Under the pieces are notes generated by a model. It was given only the letters and a program-made list of their open reading frames with translations, searched no databases and was not told the origin of the DNA. Positions 57,435-64,000 of a DNA stretch of 64,000 bases are shown piece by piece; the first letter of the stretch is position 1, and each line of letters opens with the position of its first letter. Source of the stretch: Druceiella hillmani. Its lineage: Eukaryota; Arthropoda; Insecta; Lepidoptera; Hepialidae. The position numbers were made by a program, and so were the translations under genes. The DNA is taken from contig JAYKKI010000061.1 of assembly GCA_039881145.1 (NCBI GenBank), forward strand, positions 11,940,001 through 12,004,000, given 5' to 3'.

Positions 57435-58753
57435 GAATAATGAATTTCTACAAAATTAACGCCAAATATATTCAATATTTGGAACTAAAACATTATAAAT
57501 GTACTTATTTACTTAGTGTATTTTCAGTATAAGAATTAATGTTTTAGTTATTCATCTTTGTATGGATACTTAGATATATACTTTAAATTATATATAATAT
57601 CGATTCTTGTTGGTCTAAACGACAAATTGATAATGAGTCCTCTTTTCTAGGAGCCACACCAGGGAGCCAGTACACATACAGCACTGTAAAAATTAAGTGC
57701 CCAACATTTAGTTTCGACTTACACCCAGATGAAGTAATAAAACAAACAAATTGAGCTTTAGAGAAATAAGATTCGGGTAAAATGAATATCTACAAAAAGT
57801 ATCAGTGATTTTATCAAATACAACAAGTCAGCTTTGTATCGTTGACTAAGACGTCTGCCTGTTTGCAGTCTGAACTGGCACTAAAAAATTAAAATACGAA
57901 TTTATTCCGAAGGATTATCAATTGTGGAAAGACAACATGAAATCACATTTAGTGAAATTTTATCAAAACTGTTTTCTTCTAGAATTGGAGGAGCCTCGAC
58001 AATCGAAACCAATGGAATTAAGAGATTTCATCACAATCAATTAATGGTAAGATTTTGAAAGCGAGTTACTACAGGTGATAAGAATAAAAGTTTATCATGT
58101 CAGGGTCCAATACTTCCAAAGTTTATAGCCATTTCTTACATTTGCAAAATGAAAAAAGTATTAATGATTGCTTCGTTAAGTAAAGTGAGTACTAAATGAA
58201 AATTTTTATTACAACAAACAAATCCAAGCAGAACATAAAGCTTTTTGAAGGTAGTGTTTGCGTAGATAAATTTAATTTTAATTAGTGATTTTCACGCTTT
58301 ATGTGGGAAAATTTTGGATATGACATTGTACATGTGATAGTGTGAAAGAAAGTCACTAGGAAATGACTTACATATGTTTAAAGTTTGTTTTTACAAGGAT
58401 TGTGAGAATGCAGATTTCAATAAATTGTGGTTTCCTTAGGGGTCATGGTACGAAAGATTTAAAAAGTCTAAAAATATTACTACTGCGATTATCCTGTTCT
58501 TTTGCCTTTTATATTGTTGGTGGAATATGATCAACATGATCATTAGTTACAGCTATCTCAATAAATCTGTACGTGGAATATAGAATCATTGTACTATTCT
58601 GTTTGTAACAAGAGGTATCATTTTATATGATTTTATGATTTATAATAATGAATTTTATAAATATATTCTTAATGAAATTGTAATATAAATCAATCTTTAA
58701 CATTTTTATTTAAACATTAGATGTAAAATTAAGGTTATAATAAACATACACAC
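57435..58753. other. No recognisable gene (UGT gene 2 intron remnant)
   Basis: The 57640-58060 stretch is less AT-biased and has coding texture on + (KDYQLWKDNMKSHLVKFYQN, LELEEPRQSKPMELRDF), but it is not open throughout and I do not recognise it. Nothing else seen. Confidence 0.4.
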
Positions 58754-59446
58754 CTGTGGTAACAGTTTCGTAGGATTCAGATGAATAGAAACCAAATTTA
58801 CATGTGTAGAAACAGGGGGACAAATATCATAAATTAATGGAAGAATATTATGGAAGGTAATTGATGCCTTGGTCATTACATGGTTATAATTTAGCATGTC
58901 TGTGTCAAAAAATGTGTTCAAAATATCCTCATAACCCAAAGTATAATGTCAGTCTAAATACCATTCCCATAAAAAGTAGTGCAGAACATCAATTTTTCCA
59001 GATAATATTAGTTTACCACTATATAAATTCAATTGACATGGGTAATATATGAGGTGGTATGGAGTACATTCAAATACTATTGATGTTGCCTAAATTATCA
59101 ATATAAATGGTGATTTAAAATAGTCGGTAACGGATACCATCATTCTTTAAATGATTGGTTAATAAATTTTGAACTATAACTAAGTCAGAATATTCTCTTT
59201 TATTAGTCAGTAGTTTAGGAATTGTCAATTTTCGTAGCCACATTTTCTAAGCTGACAAAGCTACATTGTTGGCATAAATTTGCTTAACATTTCTTAAAGG
59301 AGTATAATCAGTACTAGGGAAGCTTGTTATTTTCACTAGTTCATGACCTTTTTTTGGAAGTAACTTTGTAACTTTGTAAAACTTTATTTTGGCTGCTAAG
59401 AAAATCCTCCCATTTAAATTTAAACATGATGATAATGAAGAGTGAT
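58754..59446 (-). pseudogene. UGT gene 2, exon 1 remnant
   Basis: The last 60 codons (minus, 58754-58939) align well to gene 1: YNHVMTKASITFHNILPLIY against DHVMAKASINFNNIHPIIS, then NLVSIHLNP and LLPQ before the donor GTGTGT. Upstream, CLNLNGRIFLAAK-type translation near 59400 matches the signal-peptide end of gene 1, but the ATG is lost and the ACAG acceptor in front of it is mutated. Stops and frameshifts lie between. Confidence 0.85.
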
Positions 59447-59449
59447 CAG

Positions 59450-60200
59450 TACAAAATATTATGTTGTGTATTAACTGACAATCTATTTATGCTTCCTATA
59501 TCAATGGTGTGTAATTCAGTTTAGTCGAAAATTCTTGAGTTTCTAAAAAGTTACTTATATTTATGTATTTATAAATACTGTCAATGAAACATTTTTAGAA
59601 AAAGGCAAAATGCAAAAAAACTAATCTGAAAATTCCTATTATATTAAAAATGAAACCTTGCAGGAGAGCTTTCTTTGATGAAAAGAAAGTTTGATAGTAC
59701 AATCAAAAGATTGCTTGTTATTGGTAACTCGATTACTTTTTTGTAATAGAAATAATTTAAAAACATTTATTTTAATACAATAGGTATTTTTATTGTTTCA
59801 TTAGTTTTTTGTGTTTTACCTCTGTACGAAAGTTTTCACGAGCAGCATTTGTATTTGTATTTATAAATGTTGTTTACGCGTTTATAATTACTGAGAATTT
59901 TTATTCATACATGAGACAATATTAATTTCCTTACTTTTAATTTCGATTTAGTTCTATACTGTAATTATTTAAAAATGATAAAATTATAATCGATGCACAA
60001 TATAACAATTTGATAGCGATTGTGTAAATAGACAAATTATGTTAGATATATGTATAATTTAATGTCTTACCACTATTATGCCTTTACTATTCACATTATA
60101 GGTAATTTAATTTAAATACCTCTCATTTCAATTGGTACAAAGTGCCATAGTTCGAGTAGTAAATGTAAAAAACAAATGATTTTCTTCTCTCAAGTTATTT
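59450..60200. repeat. Upstream flank of UGT gene 2, matches 18700-19200
   Basis: Aligned in patches with the upstream DNA of gene 1 (GTGTAATT near 59510; AATTATAATCGATGCACAAT near 59983). Similarity fades past 60.1 kb. Confidence 0.6.
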
Positions 60201-62299
60201 CCTAATAAAAAACCACTGCGCTACGTATTTTTTTTTTATTTATATAAATTTTTTCAAATTTTCTCAGAAAGTAAAAAAAATGAGAGAACATTTTTTAAAC
60301 CATTTGATAGGAAACACTAAAATTTCATCCTCAGTCCCATCTAATTCGGTTTTTGAATAGATTGGTTTGTTATAAGTTTTTTTCCAACTGATCAAATCTA
60401 TGAATTAAAACGAATTAAATATTTTGGCTTAAGGCACCAAGTATAAAAGAAATTTGCCATCTTTGCTCAAGCAATAACAAAATTAAATAAAAGGGAATTA
60501 ATAATGTATCTTGCCCAATATAATTTCTGTCATAAGTACGTGTTTGGTAAAATGTATACAACTTATTTTTAATAACCTCTGTTATAAAAAAAATTACAAT
60601 TTACACATAGTGGCTGCCATTGTTCAAGATTCTGATGGAAAGTTGATAGCTATGATATGTTATGTAGTCACGAGATGACACAATAAAAATAAGAATAATA
60701 TCGCCTTCCTGAACTTAGATCTACATTCCTTGCTGATCCCCTCCCCTCCCTCTTCATCTTAGGCACAGTGCCGCATATGTAGGTACCGCATAAATATATG
60801 CATGGATAAATGATTATTTATCATTATATTTTAGTAGTTATAACTAATAAACTATAAATTATAAGTATATAGAGTAAAAGGAACTTTATAGTAAAATATA
60901 TTTATTTACAATACTGACATTTATTTACTTGTGTACATAAATATTCATAACATTTCACAATAAACATCCACGAATAGTGTTACGTACTGATAACAAGTGT
61001 TCATCGTTGCAAACTTTTCCTACAATTTTGACAGAAAATTCAGTTTTTTGTGCATGGGCATAATTATTTTAGCCTTTATATTCATTGCCCTGCTCCTGTA
61101 AATGGTAGAGTAATTATGTATAGCCTGTCTTTTAACCTGGGATATACATTATCTACACATACAAAACTATGTAAGTCTACACACACAAAGAAAGACACTT
61201 AGATCCATTAAGATGTTCAGATATGATAGAAGGACTAATAGATATCATTACCAAAAGCTTGTCCTTTTTCATTCTTGGATATAGACATCTGTCCTGACAT
61301 GTGTAACATAGGAGGTAATGCGCATAATTGTCATGCTGGACAAACAGTTTGGCGATCACAATGCATGGCTTTTCATACGACCGCTGGACATGCAGTTTGG
61401 GGATCATAAAGCATAGCTTCTCATTAAGACCAGTAGCGTCACTGGTCTGGCATTTTAGCTATCTAATTAAATACATCATTCCACCGCCACCCTCCATTTA
61501 TGATAGGCCGGCAATTGAATTCGAGACCGTGAGGTGAACCATATCCTAAAAGGCCGTAAGCCTGTGATCAATCCTATACACTGCGGTGGCGACCGATCCA
61601 CTTTATTTACCGTGGCGACAACATGACCGATAGCTTTCCACTTTTATTATATAAGTATCTATGGATAATTGTAGGTCTTAAGAAGGTATACAGAAAGTCT
61701 GTAACATCACATGTCCATCTGTTAAGAATAAGTCACAGTAATCGTTTTAAATTAAAAAATGTGAATTGTGGGATAAAAATACTTATTTTTGGTAGATTTA
61801 TTAATCTTTAAAAAAAAAAACACAGCTACTTTAAACATTGTATAATTAGAATTACTATTTTAAGAAAAATTGTATTGAAAACAAACATAATTTAAAAAAA
61901 TGCATTTCGATGATGTTTGGTATTATATGTATGAACATATACACACAAAGAGGGGAAACAGAGACATTAGCTAGAAATTATCACAAGCACATCTGGTTGT
62001 GAAACATTAATATATTCTTCAAATTAAAATAAGACGCAGCACTATGTTCATGATACAATAAATACATATCAGAATACCTTGTTCATGTAACTTAAATGTA
62101 GCCATACGATGATCTGCTCAACTTATGACTATCAAATTAGGTTATTTAAAGCATTATTTGCATTGTTATTTAATTTTCCAAAGATAAATGTGTGACCACA
62201 TAATATGCAGATTTATCTTCCTTCAACAAAAAACATAGTAGACTTTGAATTATTAATTCAGCTTACGAGCAGTGGCAGAGCTAATATCATCGATATTCA
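60201..62299. other. No recognisable gene
   Basis: AT-rich DNA. A pyrimidine-rich patch (CCCCTCCCCTCCCTC) lies near 60738. 61460-61620 is locally GC-richer (GGCCGGCAATTGAATTCGAG, GCGGTGGCGACCG), possibly a SINE-like insert, not proven. Confidence 0.45.
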
Positions 62300-62468
62300 A
62301 AATCTGCTTTACAGCAGTATTCCCTCTACTATTCCGCCACCCATGCGCAAAATAGTGTTTTTGAAGGATACCTATGTATTACTATACAAAATCCGGCTGC
62401 CGGACGACGAATGTATAATGCCTATGATACAATTCCCCAGGTGGTCTTTAAATCACTGTTTATTTTAA
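62205..62468 (+). other. 87-codon open frame of uncertain status
   Basis: Open + strand frame whose last 30 codons (TYVLLYKIRLPDDECIMPMI, then FPRWSLNHCLF and a stop) align to a + frame at 2330-2432 that ends at the same stop. The two regions are DNA paralogues, so the shared frame may be chance. No motif is recognised and no ATG context or neighbours support a gene. Confidence 0.2.
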
Positions 62469-64000
62469 TTCAACAGAAATAAATTCAATAGACTGTGCAG
62501 AAACTTGAGCTTTCACAACACCATGCCACACAGATGATCTAAATCTCTACATTAATGTAAATAACAAGGTCATAATACTCATAATCAATTGATTTATTAA
62601 CAATTTTATGTGAATCTATTTCTCCTATCAAAGCATGACAATAACTTAGTAAAACCTTAGTTTTGCAAAATAAAAATAATTATCTATTTAAATAAATTTT
62701 AAATTTCCCCCATATTAAATCTTTAAATTTTACAAAAACTAACTCTTTAAATTCATTAGAATTATTAACGCGTACTCACACGTACCTTACATCTATGTTC
62801 TAAAAGTCAATCTTTATACTTAGATTTTTTTTAATAAAACTATAGATATATAGTGTCTTTCTTTCATTCGCAAAATTTGTACATAGAAAATTTTTTAAAT
62901 ATTTAAATTAAAATAGAATATCTACTAACATAGACCAAAAAACAAGCGAGAAGTAGTTTTCTTTTTTAAATAACCCAATTGTTTAAAAGTAATGTGAAGT
63001 TATAAATAAAAGTCGGCAATTAAAAAATAATTAATACATGCCGTTCTTTAAAATTTGATAGGAAATGTAGAATTCTTTTTCATAATACCAAAAATAATGA
63101 ACAAAGCGATATAAGCAAATTATAAACCAAACTTACTTAATATACCTTATATTTATGTTTTATAGACTAAATATGTATTTTTACGTTCCGTCGTATTGTA
63201 TTTTATTGTTAGTACATTTAAATTTCATTTCAGTACATTTCAATTTTCTCTGTTCAAACTTACACCTAATTTCGATTTTATAATAAGGTTAATACCATAA
63301 GCGCCAATGATAACAATAATGAAATGTAGATTTGCATTTATCAATTATTTAGCATTTATCAAATATTTTTACATATGAAAATAAATACAAATTTTATGCA
63401 ATACCTCCCTATAACTATATAATAATACCCTCATATTTCTTTGGTAGGTTCATACATTTCAATTATTCACCGTTTAATTCAAATTTCATTACACATGTTA
63501 CTATTATGTCAATTGTTGATTGGCCCATCAAAAAATTCAGTAATAAGTTTGGAAAAATGTTTAAAGGATTAAACTAAAAATGCATTAAAGTCATTAAGGT
63601 TTGTACTTTGAATTATTTTTGTTACACTACACCTTGACGATTTAAAATCTGTTTATTCCAAACATTAGACACTAGGTTTTCATGTGTTTTACACAACATC
63701 AGTATTAGAAACAGAATGGAAAACAGTGGCTTTGTCTTAGAAAGATTATTGATATTCTTTCATTTGCTATTTAGCGCTTGTTTTTATCAACTGCTTTCTT
63801 AATTGTATTATGAATATTTTTATTTATCTAGGTTTGATTTTTAATTAGATTTTATTTCATGTGCTGAAAATTGTCATATTTCTACTTTTAACATTTTAAT
63901 TGACTACTATTTGACTAAAGTAGAATAGTAACAGTATAAAGTTACCTGTTCCCTTTGAGGTTTGAGTAAAATTGATATATTGTGTCTTTCATGATGGACA
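62300..64000. repeat. Copy of UGT gene 1 downstream DNA (next UGT unit)
   Basis: 62340-62820 matches 2290-2810 and 63060-64000 matches 8090-9250, in the same order and orientation. In the first copy the two parts are 5.3 kb apart because a mariner, the ISL2EU element, a LINE piece and other DNA lie between; here they are about 240 bases apart. So this copy shows the older arrangement. By spacing, the last exon of a further UGT should start roughly 250-500 bases beyond the window. Confidence 0.75.
62460..62650 (-). pseudogene. Exon X fragment, copy 3 (frame-broken)
   Basis: DNA homologue of 2432-2638. The minus strand ends in FISVELK-type coding, but earlier codons are shifted and interrupted. 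It lies at the same place relative to the UGT unit as copy 1. Confidence 0.5.

Larger units (their letters stand above)
54060..59446 (-). pseudogene. UGT gene 2 pseudogene (exons 1 and 4 only)
   Basis: Second member of the UGT cluster, in the same orientation as gene 1. Exon 1 lies at 58754-59446 and exon 4 at 54060-54260. Exons 2 and 3, which should lie in the 4.5 kb between, were not found: no WLPQQDLL or FLSHGG coding sequence is present on that strand. The space holds a (TA)n tract, palindromes and tandem duplications instead. Exon 1 has lost its ATG and carries stops and frameshifts. Exon 4 lacks the WWTEYVIRH part. Flanks on both sides match those of gene 1. It cannot make a UGT. Confidence 0.85.

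Noticed and set aside
57640..58060. A stretch with coding-like composition and peptide LELEEPRQSKPMELRDF
   Set aside because: Not open over its length and not recognised; it may be a relic but I cannot support a call.
61500..61540. AATTCGAGACC, another B-box-like string in a GC-richer patch
   Set aside because: No A box or cloverleaf; insufficient to call a SINE.
1..64000. CRISPR arrays, prophage, integron or bacterial operon features
   Set aside because: No regularly spaced repeats and no bacterial gene organisation; introns, LINEs and DNA transposons show this is animal nuclear DNA.

Overview
The window is A+T-rich eukaryotic DNA, almost certainly from an insect. It holds one recognisable host gene, a four-exon UDP-glycosyltransferase (UGT) with GT-AG introns and the exon phases usual for insect UGTs, in a sea of decayed transposons typical of arthropods (mariner, hAT, P/THAP, ISL2EU/Harbinger, pogo/Tigger, Penelope-like, LINEs). 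No operons, ribosome-binding sites, CRISPR arrays, tRNA or rRNA genes were seen. The order of insect cannot be settled from the sequence; a hemipteroid or other large-genome insect would fit.

Layout. 1-5.9 kb: two dead mariners, a fragment of an unrecognised repeated exon ('exon X'), and an ISL2EU-type element with a THAP/DDE transposase on + and a YqaJ nuclease on -. 7.2-9.3 kb: a LINE fragment, a (TA)n tract, and UGT downstream DNA carrying a short copy of UGT exon 3. 9.5-18.7 kb (-): UGT gene 1, exons 17838-18668, 14358-14580, 10780-10999 and 9494-9737, which join in frame to 505 aa. A mariner sits in intron 2 and a LINE fragment in intron 1. 19.5 kb: a 40-bp perfect palindrome. 20.3-26.0 kb: a P/THAP transposase relic followed directly by a nearly complete hAT (23432-26014) with an 8-bp target-site duplication. 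26.8-34.3 kb: a TE-associated fragment, a 171-bp-arm foldback, exon X again (+), a diverged direct repeat with a zinc-knuckle remnant, and a short decayed hAT. 37.5-38.8 kb: a Penelope-like element end with a GIY-YIG domain and a hammerhead-ribozyme-like motif. 41.1-43.2 kb: a pogo/Tigger relic. 45.9-48.1 kb: a LINE relic with endonuclease and reverse transcriptase. 50.7-52.6 kb (-): another transposase-like relic. 54.1-59.4 kb (-): UGT gene 2, a pseudogene keeping only exons 1 and 4. 62.3-64.0 kb: DNA matching the region downstream of gene 1, so a third UGT probably lies just beyond the right edge.

The overall picture is a tandem UGT cluster, all on the minus strand, whose repeat unit includes exon X and whose spacing has been stretched by transposon insertion. 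UGT gene 1 would conjugate small lipophilic molecules with sugar in the ER. The other coding sequence is mostly dead transposon. Translations and coordinates were worked out by eye; similarities to families are from recalled motifs, not database searches.
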